A DNA stretch of 64,000 nucleotides from Echinarachnius parma. Taxonomy: Eukaryota; Echinodermata; Echinoidea; Clypeasteroida; Echinarachniidae. The position numbers and the translations under genes are program-made. Below are positions 48,396 to 59,398 of the stretch, piece by piece; position 1 is the stretch's first letter, and every line of letters starts with the position of its first letter. The stretch is taken from assembly GCA_037951105.1 (NCBI GenBank), contig JBAMJV010001322.1:1-64000 (forward strand), written 5' to 3'. The notes below the pieces were generated by a model that made no database searches, was not told the origin of the DNA, and was given only the letters and a program-made list of their open reading frames with translations.

Positions 48396-49993
48396 GTAGT
48401 TGAACCCCTCCTATGCATTAGTTATACTCGTATGGTGTAGGAGAGGGAACTGCCGCAGTTTTTTGTCCTATTTCGATCTACATTCCGTCTCTCTTCTGCT
48501 TAACTATTGCTCAAGAACACCCTCTTCATTCGCATATTACAAATTATTAAAATAATGTTTAACAACTGCGTGCCTTGTATTTTAGGGTGCGCTTCATTAT
48601 TCCGAACACGCAAATTTCGTATACCTTAGGGTTCGTTAATCCTAAAATGAAATAGGGTTCGTTAATCAGAACATTTTTTTGCATTATTCCGAAGGTTCGT
48701 TATTCCGAAGGTTCGTTATTCCGAAGGTTCGCTTTCCTAAAATGAAATCAGGTTAGTTATTCCGAAGGTTCGTTAGTCCGAACATGAAATCGGGTTCGTT
48801 ATTCCGAAGGTTCGTTATTACGAAGGTCCGTTATTCCGAGGGTTCGTTATTCCCAAGGTTTGCTATTCCTAAATTTAAATCGGGTTCGTTAATCCGAAAA
48901 TGAATTTTGGTTGATCTGGCGACGGGAGGGAAAGGGGGAGGGGTATGATTAATTCAGGCTGTGAATTAAATAAACAAATCAACAATAATAGTATTATAAC
49001 AAACCCGATTTAATTTTCTGATTAATTAACGAACCCTATATTATTTTCGGACTAATGAACCTTCGGAATAACGACCCTTTGGAATAACGAACCCGATTTC
49101 GTTTTTAGGAATAGCGAAACTTCGGAATAACGAACACTCGGAATAACGAACCTTCGGAATAACGAACCTTCGGAATAACTGAACCTTCGGAATAACGAAC
49201 CTTCGGAATAACGGACTGTAACCGTATTTTAGAGTCCAAATTCAATTCCGAACATAAACTTTCTAGTGCACATGTCACTTTGCCAATGTAATGATTACAT
49301 GAAATTTAATTGTATGTAATGATTATGATCCAAAGAGAAATATGTTCCTGTAAGTGTAGTTTGTATTGAGTAAAATAAAACCGTATCTTTAAAACAAATT
49401 ATGTATTTATTAGAAAAACGCCTTGACATACACGCTTAGTGATGTTCACTATTGCTTTGAGGTTTCACAACAACCACATCCCCACCCTGCAGCTAAATCA
49501 AGGTTAACCTATTGCCTATGGGAACCTGTCGGTCCTGAGCTAAATCCATGGGATTGCAAAATGTAATAAGGAACAGGCTACCACTAGGTTTTCGCAACCA
49601 GTGCAAGTTAACATTATTCTAACATTATCGATACATTGAACGCTCTTGAGAAAACCAAAGAAGGCAACGCACTATTTTCTACATGATTTAAATAAAGGAT
49701 CATTGGTGTAATAGCGATAGTGGACTATGATAAAAAGAACCCGAGACCTCCGGATTGCTTTATTCCAAAGTTAGTGTGAATTATGAATCACCAACACACC
49801 CATTTACAATTTACACCCTTCCTTATATAAATTACAAACAGAAATCTTGCCATATATACTTTTGTAATTAATCCAATTCAAAAGTGCCCCAAAACTAATT
49901 TAGCACCAAGTACATTCCAATGTATGGTATACTGCAGCATTAAAATATTTTGTTCCTTTCCTACCTAATACTGTGTATATTCTATCACCACAG
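48396..49993 (+). other. Intron 2 of the 2A/Death-domain gene
   Basis: GTAGTT donor and TCTATCACCACAG acceptor. Phase 2 on both sides restores a Ser codon. It contains the inverted 16-bp repeat array 48640-49215. 49216-49990 shows nothing recognisable. Confidence 0.7.
48640..49215. mobile_element. Foldback element of inverted 16-bp repeats (GGTTCGTTATTCCGAA)
   Basis: The left block (48640-48895) has about ten direct copies of GGTTCGTTATTCCGAA and variants; the right block (49010-49215) has copies of the complement TTCGGAATAACGAACC. About 110 bp of unrelated DNA separates them. The layout matches foldback transposons with tandemly repeated outer domains. The termini may extend a little further (GCGCTTCATTATTCCGAA from 48589). 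Confidence 0.85.
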
Positions 49994-50397
49994 CCCAACC
50001 ACATCTGAAGACGTCCTATCCGATGAGATCATCATGGAACTCGCCAGAGAAGTCCCTCATGACAAGTTTGATGTTCTAGGCGTCAAGCTTGATAAGTCAT
50101 GGACTTCGGTCGACAATACATTGCACAGGCACGGGAAAGACACCGCAAAAGCTGCGACTGAGATTATGATGGCATGGAAGACGAAGAACGGCGCTGGACT
50201 TGAGCAGGCCAAGCAACTCAAGGTTATCTTGGATAAGGCTGAACTGCGTTATTTGTCTACAAAGCTTGCATCAGAGATAACTAAATCGGCGTCTTCGTTG
50301 GAAAGTGAGTCAGTCAGACTGCCCGTGGCTCAGGCATGTCAGGGTATAGAGCCTGCACCAACAACAGCTGCTTTTACACCAACGCCGTTACATGAAG
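49994..50397 (+). CDS. Exon C: Death domain
   Basis: 404 nt between a CACCACAG acceptor and a consensus GTAAGT donor (phase 1 out). Residues 7-91 of the exon read as a Death-fold domain: helix 1 LSDEIIMELAREV, KFDVLGVKL, SWTSVDNTLHRHG, helix 4 with the conserved Trp in EIMMAWKTKNG, then QLKVILDKAELRYLSTKL. A Ser/Pro/Thr-rich tail follows. Death domains recruit adaptors or caspases in innate immune and apoptotic signalling. Together with the upstream 2A it matches the N-terminus of echinoderm NLR-type genes, but no NACHT or LRR coding sequence is seen before the window ends, so a smaller adaptor is also possible. Confidence 0.85.
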
Positions 50398-50702
50398 GTA
50401 AGTTTAATTATTTTGTTTTAAATTTCATTTTAAAAAGAAAACTCTGCCACTTAAAAGAAACACATGATCATACTTAGTTATGCTAAACCTGACGCACTAA
50501 TCTCAATCAATGAAACTATATTGTAATAAGGTTTATAGAGAGACTGAAGTTACGGACACTTACCTAATACACATAACGTTGTTTAAATTGGTGGAGCAAT
50601 TAAGTGTAATACCGGGTGTGGAATAAAATACTTTCATGATTTCATGTTTGATGATTAAAAAAGTATTTCATTGAATACATTCGCATCGTAGCACAATATT
50701 TG

Positions 50703-51131
50703 ATAGTTTGATAGGGTGGTACAGTTTTGGTGTAGAGGGCGAACTGCAAGACATATCGTATTTGCAACGTCATGAAATACTATGTGTAATGAAAGAGCAC
50801 GGGATTTTAAATACAAAAAACAAATTTGTATGATCGATATCGATTTAGAAACAGCTAAAAATATCTATAAATACATAAATATCATAGTGGCATTGTAATT
50901 GTTGTCTGATGGTCTTCCTATCAAATCGTTATCTTAACCAAACGTCTCATTCAGAGTGTTTAGTTATGGTTCCAACTTTAATGTTTCTAGAGGGCGCTGC
51001 TTCCAACCTTGGAACCTAGCCTTGTACATTATATGCTTATGTAGCATTCGACCATGGTTAAGATATAAGCATTCGTTTTTGTATGATATCGAACAAGTTT
51101 TAGTTACTAAAATTCAGTTTTACCAGAAATG
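50703..51131 (-). mobile_element. Diverged GGTA-family MITE remnant
   Basis: Left: GGTACAGTTTTGGTGTAGAGGGCG. Interior ACAGCTAAAAATATCTATAA. Right: TAGTTACTAAAATTCAGTTTTACCAG. TTAA sites are not preserved at the ends. Confidence 0.6.
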
Positions 51132-51319
51132 TATTAACCCTTTAACGTTCACACACGCGCATTGACATGATATACACTCATTCTAAGCGTCTTAATATTT
51201 GTCCAGATTGTGTAGAATCAGTGTATAGTCTACTTTAAATTGATTAATTAGTATTATTTCAAACACAGGGATCTGACCAGAATAAAATAATAGTGCTGAC
51301 AAATTAGCAAAGATAACAA

Positions 51320-51396
51320 GATTTATCCGGAATTCGAACCCGAGAAAGTCCTCCGGATTGCTAGACCGGTGCTCTATCAGCTGAGCTATATAAATC
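51320..51396 (-). tRNA. tRNA-like sequence, anticodon position AGC (Ala), probably a pseudogene or SINE head
   Basis: On the minus strand the 77 nt have an A-box TAGCTCAGCTG, B-box GGTTCGAATTCC, a perfect 7-bp acceptor stem (GATTTAT with ATAAATC), a D-stem GCTC/GAGC and an anticodon stem CCGG/CCGG with loop CTAGCAA. Problems: one extra base between acceptor stem and position 8, a T-T mismatch in the anticodon stem, an enlarged variable region and a T-stem with two wobble pairs. No CCA or T-run terminator follows. A decayed tRNA or a tRNA-derived repeat fits better than a working gene. Confidence 0.45.
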
Positions 51397-51672
51397 CCGT
51401 AAAGTGTGTTTCTTCCCTGAAATCCCTTAGTATTAAATGCTCGCCGTGGTCAGAATTTCATTTATATTAATCAATGTTTACATTAAGTGAGTGCGACTTA
51501 TAAGTAATTATGATTTATGAAGGGAGTGGTTAGAGAGTGCTGAGTAGGACTGTTAGTATTCTTCCTTGGGTAGTTATACCAATTCGGAACAAATGTATAC
51601 ATCTTTCTCGAGCTTGTAGTAAACAAAAAAACTACACTGCAGATATGACTTAATATTGTAAGGAGGTGATAG

Positions 51673-51766
51673 CACGGGCGTAGACATGTCATTGATACCC
51701 ATTCAACTGGGGGATGATCTATTCATTCATCCCCAACTAATGAATAGGTATTACGTAAGTCCCGTG
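51673..51766. mobile_element. 94-bp hAT-like MITE
   Basis: Begins CACGGGCGTAGACATG, ends ACGTAAGTCCCGTG. An exact 8-bp duplication GGTGATAG flanks it (51665-51672, 51767-51774). The interior holds a hairpin (GGGGATGA ... TCATCCCC). Confidence 0.82.
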
Positions 51767-52498
51767 GGTGATAGGATGATACCAAAATGTTAACTGTCCG
51801 TTGTTAGGACCCTTATGCGTATCTACATAGTGATGGAAACCACTACTTGTAAACAACTTCGAATTATCAATTATGGTATGTATTTGAAATGATAAATAAC
51901 GTTACAAAGCTCTGGTGCTTACCTATAATAATATAATTTTCTATGAAAATCTTACATGCCATTCTCTATAATATTACAATGAAATTGCTGTATGATTGAA
52001 GTCTGAAATATTCCATTTGGAAAAAAATATAAGGTTATTGAATCACTTTAGTAGTGACTGCTTGATTTGTTCTTAATTATGTATTGATGTTTCTAGACCG
52101 GATACATAACAATGTCCATTATTTGTAGAAATCTTCAACATAAAATACCTTTAAAATATTATGCAAACTTTACTCAGTAGGTAGTAAGTAAGTACATATT
52201 GAGCTGCAAATGTGATCTATGTATATATGACAAAATTCACACCAAAACGAATTCATGTTCTCTCTAAGACTAATAAAATGTTTGTGATGTTGTACCACCA
52301 TTTTTTGTATGGTTATGGATTATGTTTTCTTTTTTTTTTGTTTGGGATCAACACACAACTCTCACTTTATACCATGCAACCGTTTCTGTTGATGTTAATT
52401 ATAATTTACAACAATACCTAAATCAGAAATATTTATTTATAGCAAACATAAAACTATATATTTTTAAAACAGCTCATGAATACTTAAAATTGGCTTAA

Positions 52499-53060
52499 AG
52501 GGATAGTTGAGTTTTGGTAAAGAGGGCGCTAGACAAAATATTTTTTTGTGAGATTTTTGTGAGACAGTTTGTCTGTCAAATTTGAAAGAGCTAGCAATTG
52601 TGATGACAGAAGATACTTTTTTTCTTTTTCAAAATCGGTTCAAAAATGGCTGAAATATCCAAAAACATAACAATTTGTAATATATTTGGGGTGCCAAAAT
52701 TATTTGAAATTTTTTTCACCAGCCGTAAACAAAAATAAACAATGCTTTCTCTTTTTAAACATTACAAAAGAGGTTTATAAATATGTTTTAATTATCTTTA
52801 TATATAACCAATATATTTGAACACAACATCACATGCACAATATCTTATTTTAAATGGTTGAACCCAATGAGTGTTTAGAAAGCACCCTTTCGTGTTGTAA
52901 CGGCTCTTTTTGAATGGTAACATGCTTTTTACTTAGTCATTTGTAATTTTGTATTCCTTTCGAGCATGGTGGAGTTATAACTGTTAGTTTGTAATGTAAT
53001 TGTGCAGGTTTTGGTTACTAAAATTCAGTTTGACCAGAACTATACTCTCTTTACCAAAAA
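52499..53060 (-). mobile_element. TTAA MITE, GGTA family, reverse orientation
   Basis: Left end TTAA (52495-52498) then AGGGATAGTTGAGTTTTGGTA and AGAGGGCGCT; interior in reverse relative to 9276-9830 (CAGCCGTAAAC, CATGGTGGAGTTATAACT, GGTTACTAAAATTCAGTTTG); right end TATACTCTCTTTACC without TTAA. The central palindrome is degraded (TATTTGGGGTGCCAAAATTA). Confidence 0.78.
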
Positions 53061-53410
53061 TCATCTGTTGCATTTCATATTGCACAACAAATTAATTGTG
53101 CTTCTTAGTTTTATATCTTTAAATATGTACATTATTGTAATTTAAAAAATGATGTATGAAATAATGTTGGCTACTTTTTAAAATGTTAAGGGGACTGTCC
53201 TCCTTTTACAATTCGTCTGAAAACTTTCTAGTTGACGGATGGGGATAAATGTAACACACCCAAAACAAAATCAGATCGAACAGCCCTGTAATTTGGATTC
53301 TACGAATGAAAAACGAATGCGTCCCTCCATCAAACTATTTATCGGTCAATAAAGGAGTTTAACTGATTTAGCATAATATTACAACAATGTTGTACTTATT
53401 CTTTTAACAG

Positions 53411-53466
53411 GTATTGTGAAGCCGACATTTGTAAAGATATATCATGGAAAAAGATCTCAAAAATAA
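53411..53466 (+). CDS. Candidate last exon of the 2A/Death-domain gene
   Basis: A good acceptor (ACTTATTCTTTTAACAG, ending 53410) is followed by a frame that, entered in phase 1 from exon C, reads 18 codons to a TAA at 53464. This would end the protein at about 447 residues overall, with about 171 after the 2A break. Support is only the acceptor and the phase; no homology. Splicing to NACHT exons beyond the window is the alternative. Confidence 0.25.
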
Positions 53467-54427
53467 TGAATATATAATTACATGTACCAAATTGTCTACG
53501 TTTACCCTGGCCTAGAATGGTTTCTCACATTTTCTTGCCGATATTTGCTAAATCCGATATGTTTTTAACTTCAAAGTTACGAAACAAATGCACTGCCAGC
53601 GCCACGCTTGCCTGCCATCAATCTAGCTACTGCGTTATTATAATGGACGCAGCGCATGATCGCATGATAAAGATAATGTACACTAAATGGTTTTGGCAAA
53701 CACAGCAGAGCGCCGCGTAGGCGTGCTAAGGCGTGCTCGCGAGCTACGCGATTGACTCGATGTACAAACGTTTACGTAAGTAAATATTTGTACATGTACA
53801 TGCGTAAGCCAGCTGCGCTGACAATCTCGTAAGTGCTGGCAATCTCGTAATACATGTAGCGCTAGAGTTCTCGTTCCTATTAAGGAAAACTATATTTTTG
53901 CTCGAAATCAAGATGAGGATAAAACATTGGAAAACCATTAAATTCCCGCTTTTGTTGTCGCCAGTTTTCCTAGTGCACTTTTCTCCCACTTTGTTTTATT
54001 CAATTTCAATGCTCAAAGTCGGCATGCGGCGTTTACGCGAATGCGGCGATTACGCCGGTAAATACGGTAGTCAGTTTTAGCGAGGTGTGGTTGTTTTGTT
54101 TAGTATCCGCTTGCGCCCCTGTTCGATATGTGCGCTGGTCACGTAGCGCGGGTATGTCTGCGGGTCACGTAGGGGTCGCGCGCAGCAATGTGGTACTCCG
54201 TGGAATCCGTGTTCAAACTTGCGCTCCGGTGAATACACGGATAATGCACAATTAAACGCTATCTGTCGTTTTATTATTTTGAGGGCTATAACTCCACGAA
54301 AAAGAGATTTCAATCGCTAATTTGTTCAGGCATGCCGTTAAATTACATTTTCTTTCGTATAAGACAATAACCTCGCAACTTTTGAAATTTGGCTTGCAAA
54401 AGAGGGAATGTCCCTTTAAGCGCAATT
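53467..54427. other. Gene-free stretch, relatively GC-rich
   Basis: 53560-54260 has several CpGs and a GCGGCGATTACGCCGG-like palindromic patch (54039-54058) but no supported gene. A 22-G run follows at 54428-54449. Confidence 0.4.
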
Positions 54428-54449
54428 GGGGGGGGGGGGGGGGGGGGGG
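54428..54449 (+). repeat. Poly-G tract (22 G)
   Basis: Uninterrupted G run. No inverted partner or target duplication was found within a few hundred bases. Confidence 0.85.
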
Positions 54450-54944
54450 TGGGGGGAGAGACTTGAGTCTATTTAGCTAAATAGCCTATGTCATACCGGC
54501 AAAATAAGACGGACTTGTGCTAATGATTAGTTACAAGGATCATCACATCGAAGAGCATATTGAGTATTTATTGTCTCTTGTCTTTCTGGATCGCGCAAAT
54601 AAATGTCAGGTCATCTCATTGGTCTTGCCTCAGACTTTTCTTTAACAAGCCTCACAACATCCCCTTTTAATAGTATACAGTCAAACCTGTTTATATGACC
54701 ACCAAGGGGAAGTACGAAAAGTGGCAACTGTATACTATACAGTCAGATGCAACTCAGCCCGATTCCACTGTATGCATTCATATCCTATTCATAGATTTGC
54801 GAGTGGCACGCACCAATGAGCAATGCAGAGGAGTTTTATTTTGAGCTTAATGGAACCTTAACATAGTCATTAATGAATGAATGTGGTATAAAATGTTAGA
54901 GGAAGAATCATATTTTATGTCTATATTAATTAATCAAGTATTAA

Positions 54945-55675
54945 AGGCAATGGTGAGTGTTGGTAATTTCCAAAATGCCCCCCGACATAAATTGTAACAG
55001 ATTTGGCTGATTTCAATTCCATATGAAAGATCATCGAAAAAAACATGGGAAATAATAATAATTCCCATTCAAATGCTCTAATTGTTGTGGAATTGGCTTT
55101 CAAAATATCATATAAAAGTGGTTGACGCCCGGGTATCACTTTTTAGAGAACGCTAGTGCGAGGCACTAGCGTTCTAGGTCTTCATAATAAAGAACTGAAA
55201 GCAAATATTTTTGTGTACGCTAATTGTGCTTAAAACTATACATATGATACGGTACTTACCAGCAATTCACTCTCCGATATGTGATCCAACTATCGGGTGG
55301 ATTAAGATTATGATTTTTCCCTCCATTCCGCAAATAATCAGTGATATATATGCGCCTCATGGACTTCTCTCCGTGTGTTAGCGCGACTCTGAACGAAAGG
55401 CGAACGAATGGGGCTTGCGAGTTGCGATACGTATACTACCGCGCACTGCACTACAGTCCCGTATAATAGGACCTAGAACGCTAGTGCTTCGCGCTGGCTA
55501 ACTCTTGACACTTCGAGTTGTAACGGCTCTTTTTGAATGATAACAGGGGTTTTACTTTGTCGTTTGTAATTGTGTATACTTTTCGAGCATGGTGAAGTTA
55601 TAACTATTAGTTTGTACCGTAATCGTGCAGGTTTTTGTTACTAAAGTTAAGTTTGACCAACACTCACCATTGCCT
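54945..55675. mobile_element. TTAA MITE (GGTGAGTGTTGGT ends) with a nested element
   Basis: Ends AGGCAATGGTGAGTGTTGGT and ACCAACACTCACCATTGCCT are inverted; TTAA at 54941-54944 and 55676-55679. The right part matches the GGTA family (GTTGTAACGGCTCTTTTTGA, CATGGTGAAGTTATAACT). A second unit (55147-55487) is nested: it starts with a 13-bp-arm hairpin (AGAACGCTAGTGC, 55147-55175) and has 18-bp inverted ends GCACTAGCGTTCTAGGTC (55163-55180 and about 55470-55487). Confidence 0.75.
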
Positions 55676-55899
55676 TTAAGCCAAATTTTAACAGTAAAAT
55701 TAGTCGCCAAATATAAACCAAAAAAAAGAAGTTCAGCGGTAAAAAGTAATAGTTTATGCTTATTGCGTCTCATTGATTTTATAATCATTGTAAAGCATGT
55801 TTCATACCCTTTCAGGATATGTAAGTTTTATTTCGCTACGTTGTATAATCGGGTCAGGAGCCAAGAAAATACCACTCAAGTACAAATTAAGAAGAACTA

Positions 55900-56230
55900 A
55901 AATGCGAAAGAGTATTTCCTTTGGATGGTACGGAGGGGTGTGTAAGCGGGCCAGTGGTTGGCCTAGTTCAAATAACGCAATACCAGACTCCCTCTCGGAA
56001 CAACGCGCTGTGCGGGGAAGGAGAAAATCTCTCTCCCCATCTCTCTTCCTCGCGGGACGTGGAGAATCTGCGTGATGCTGATTCAACCAATCAACGGGCT
56101 GGATTGCCGCTGAATGCCCACAATTTTATATTTTATCAGGCGCATTTTTCGGGTGCAATTAACTCGTGAAAAGCTTTCGTCCGGATCACCTCATTTGCAT
56201 AAAATAAACAAGTTGTTTACGAGTTGAACG
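55900..56230. promoter_or_regulatory. CpG-richer, promoter-like patch (weak)
   Basis: A local GC-rich stretch with a CCAAT box (CAACCAATCAACGGG, 56085 on) and an octamer ATTTGCAT followed by AAAATAAA (56193-56208). No downstream gene is recognised, so this is only a motif observation. Confidence 0.2.
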
Positions 56231-56999
56231 CTATCGAAGTGTCTTGGAAAACCTACCGTAACTTTCTTCATACTTCACCAAATTTTGTATTTCATATATC
56301 AAATTGAGGAAGAAAAAAGAAATTTACTGATGAATATAATATCTAAACAAGAAATTTGTGGCAAATATTGAAAATTAGGCATAATCCGTACCACATTTTT
56401 TTTTTTTTAAGCTTCAGAAAAGTATAATATTTCACTATTTATCCTCCGTGGGCAAAACCGTAACTCTAATATATGATTAATCATGCATTCATTACACTTC
56501 ACACGAAATATCCACTCGAAACGTTATTTTGCAGGGTCATGTCGGGAAAAAACCCGACAATGTCGATAAAAAAAGACGCGCGCCGCACTGCGTTTGCGCG
56601 CGGGTTGTCCCAATAGTACATTTTCGTGTAGTGTGTTGTGTGTCTGATTATAACGACTTGCTCTATGATAATACACATTTCGAACATAGTGGAATTTGTA
56701 CTAGGTATCATTTAAAAGAGTATGACATGTCCTAAATTTAATTTATGATCTATATGTTGTGGTTATGTGATTAATTTGACACCCTATTACGTCACATTTA
56801 TTTTAAAGAAATGCATAAGACTTGGTTGTGTACTTGTGATCTTTCTTACAAAACCATACCAGAAGATGTTTTGTTTTTTTCATTTTTTCAGGATCAGATG
56901 GGTAGATATTATTTTTGTTCATGTAATTAGTTTTCATATTTTTGGTACCGGGTGTCAAATTTCTCCCCAAATGTGGTAATTCTCACAATTTGTTTCACC

Positions 57000-57580
57000 A
57001 TTTAGTTATCATTAACATCATACTCGACATCATTATCTACATCGTCACCATCGTCAACAACCCCATTAACATTACGTTCACAATACTTACAAATTAGCAT
57101 CATCTTCATCTTCATTAACGTCATCTTCGTCATGATCATCGTCATCACGATTAACATTGTCGACAACTTCATCACCATCGTTATCGACACATCAGTATCG
57201 TCAACACCATCAAAATTACGTTCATGATCATCATATAATTTTCAGCATTAATATTACCAACATCATAATATTATTTTCAAATTAGCATCATCATCATTAT
57301 TAATATCGTCATATTTACCATCGTCATGCTTCGTCATCTTCATCAACGTCATCTTCGTCATGATCGTCATCACGATTAACATTGTCGACATCTTTATGAC
57401 TTCATCACCATCATTATCGACACACCGCTATTGACAAACCATCAACATTACGTGCATGATCATAATTATCAGCATCATCTTCATCATCACAATCAATTGT
57501 ATCAACATCATATGTTTTAAATTACGTTGTCTTCATTTTTAACATCATCTTCTTAATAACCATCATGATTCAACGTTATC
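57000..57580. repeat. Degenerate CAT/CGT trinucleotide repeat with internal duplication
   Basis: Dominated by CATCAT, CGTCAT and CATTAA triplets. A ~140-bp block (57095-57240: CGTCATCTTCGTCATGATC, CACGATTAACATTGTCGAC) recurs at 57335-57470. Confidence 0.88.
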
Positions 57581-57584
57581 TTTA

Positions 57585-59251
57585 TGTCAAGGGTTTGTGG
57601 TTTTAAGCTATACACAAAAAATAAGGCAACTATATAATAGTATATAAAGTTATAAAATTACACAATTTAATATTTAAAGGGGTAGTTTAGTTTTGGTAAG
57701 GCTGAACTTTAGTAGCCAAAACCTGCACAGTAACATTATAAACTAATAGTTATAACTCCACCATGCTCAAAAGGTATACAAAATTACAAACGACTAAGTA
57801 AAAAGCCTGTTATCATTCAAAAAGAGCCATTAAAACACAAGAGGGCGCTTTTTTAAAAGGCATTGTTTTCAACCATTTTTCATTCAAAATTATGCATGTG
57901 ATGTTTTATTGATATAATGATTAAATAGCGAGATCATCAACAACTATTTATAAAACGCTTTTGAATTTTTAAAAAAAAGTGCAAGCATTTTTTTATTTTT
58001 TTCTAAAAATCATCCAATTATTTGGGCCCCAAATAATTATAAGATCAGATATATTTATTAATATTTCAGCCGTTTCTGGGTCGATTTTTACCAAATAAAG
58101 TTTATTCTGCCATTAAAATGGCATGTTCTCTCAAATTCGACACTCAGTTTTTCATTACCTCACAAAAAAATTGTGATATGCAGCGCCCTCTCTACCAAAA
58201 CTAAACTACCCCTTTAATTTCAAACTTCTAACAGTAAGTATCAATTAAAATGTATATATTAAGAATCATAAAACAAATAAATTAGGCATATATAAATCTT
58301 TAATTAAAGTAAAAACTATGCGTGTAGCCACTGATAATATTCACTGTGAATTCAATTTCATTGCCATAGATATACCCCAAAAAGGAGAAATGCTAAAATA
58401 GCATAAAACCTTTGCGTAGTGCAATATTTAATAAGTAAGTAAAAGTAATGTATAATATAATTGCATACAAAACCCACTTGTTATACGCGTAATAAGAAAA
58501 GAAAAAAAAAAGAAAAACAAAAGAAAACTAAGGACAAAACAAAAATAGATAAATAAGTAATACAAAAAAAAAAATAATAATAAATACAAGAAATACTTAG
58601 ATGGCCATATAGCTATGAAGCCTAAAAAAAGTCCCGCGGTCTATTTTTGAAGACGATCTGCTGACTATGCGAATGTTTACATGCTGACTGATGAGATAAT
58701 GATGAGGTGGTTGCCGCCACGTCCCAGACGTGGCTCCTGACGTTGTTTCTTTGCGCTGATTTGCTGACAATCGATCGCGTGAAGAGTGCATTGATGGTGG
58801 CCGATCCTGATCGATCACAAGTACTCTGTCGTAAGCCGCCACCACTGCCGAGGCCGGCGGGAGTTCTAAAGGGCTGGCTCCCCTAACTCCGGCGGAAAAT
58901 GGAGGTCCCGGATACGGTACTATATCCTGTATCCGGGTAAGAGCGAGGAAGGTGCCAACGATCTGCCGGTTATCGCCTTGAAATGCTGAATATTTATTTA
59001 ATAAAATACTATAGACCTCACTGTCATTTAAACTCCATTAAATATTCCAACTGCATTTACAATACCATGCAAAATAATAATTTTCACTCGTAAACCAGAC
59101 GCCTGCTCTCCGTCCCAACTCAAAATCGTATCTCCCTCATTTTTCCTCTTCCCACTATTAACAATGATTCTCCAAAACCGCGCCCCGGGTCACGTGTGTT
59201 TTTAACCGCCAAATCTGTTTAAATCACGTCGCCCTCTGTCGACGGTGTCCA
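57585..59251 (-). repeat. LTR-like repeat, copy 2, next to the gypsy pol (putative 3' LTR)
   Basis: Homologous to 28299-30208 but lacks the 777-bp intron-like segment and carries a MITE (57678-58213). It lies 147 bp downstream of the RNase H frame on the same strand, where a 3' LTR belongs, and has TG...CA ends in that orientation. No clear polypurine tract precedes it, and the 5' LTR is outside the window, so the LTR assignment is inference. It carries a minus-strand frame (stop near 58597) shared with copy 1. Confidence 0.6.
57678..58213 (+). mobile_element. TTAA MITE, GGTA family, copy B2, with empty-site comparison
   Basis: 536 bp, ends AGGGGTAGTTTAGTTTTGGTA / ACCAAAACTAAACTACCCCT, flanked by TTAA at 57674-57677 and 58214-58217. 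The homologous site in the other LTR-like copy (28388-28391) has a single TTAA in otherwise identical flanks (CACAATTTAATAT...TTTCAAACT). This shows directly that insertion duplicated TTAA. The centre is a palindrome (AATTATTTGGG and complement, about 58017-58039). Confidence 0.93.
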
Positions 59252-59398
59252 AAATAATTCCTAATAAATAAAGACCTAATTTACTTGGGACAATTTACCC
59301 CATTTTCAAAAAAAAATTTTAGGGGGAAAATAACTTTAATCAAACTCAATTTACTAATATTCAGTCTACTACATCGTGTTTCGTTCATCTATCTCAAA

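Larger units (their letters stand above)
50398..53410 (+). other. Possible intron 3; repeats only
   Basis: Contains MITE remnants (50703-51131, 52499-53060), a tRNA-like sequence (51320-51396) and an hAT-like MITE (51673-51766). No coding feature seen. Confidence 0.35.

Noticed and set aside
51320..51396. Functional tRNA-Ala gene
   Set aside because: Extra base before position 8, anticodon-stem mismatch, enlarged variable region and no terminator; retained only as tRNA-like.
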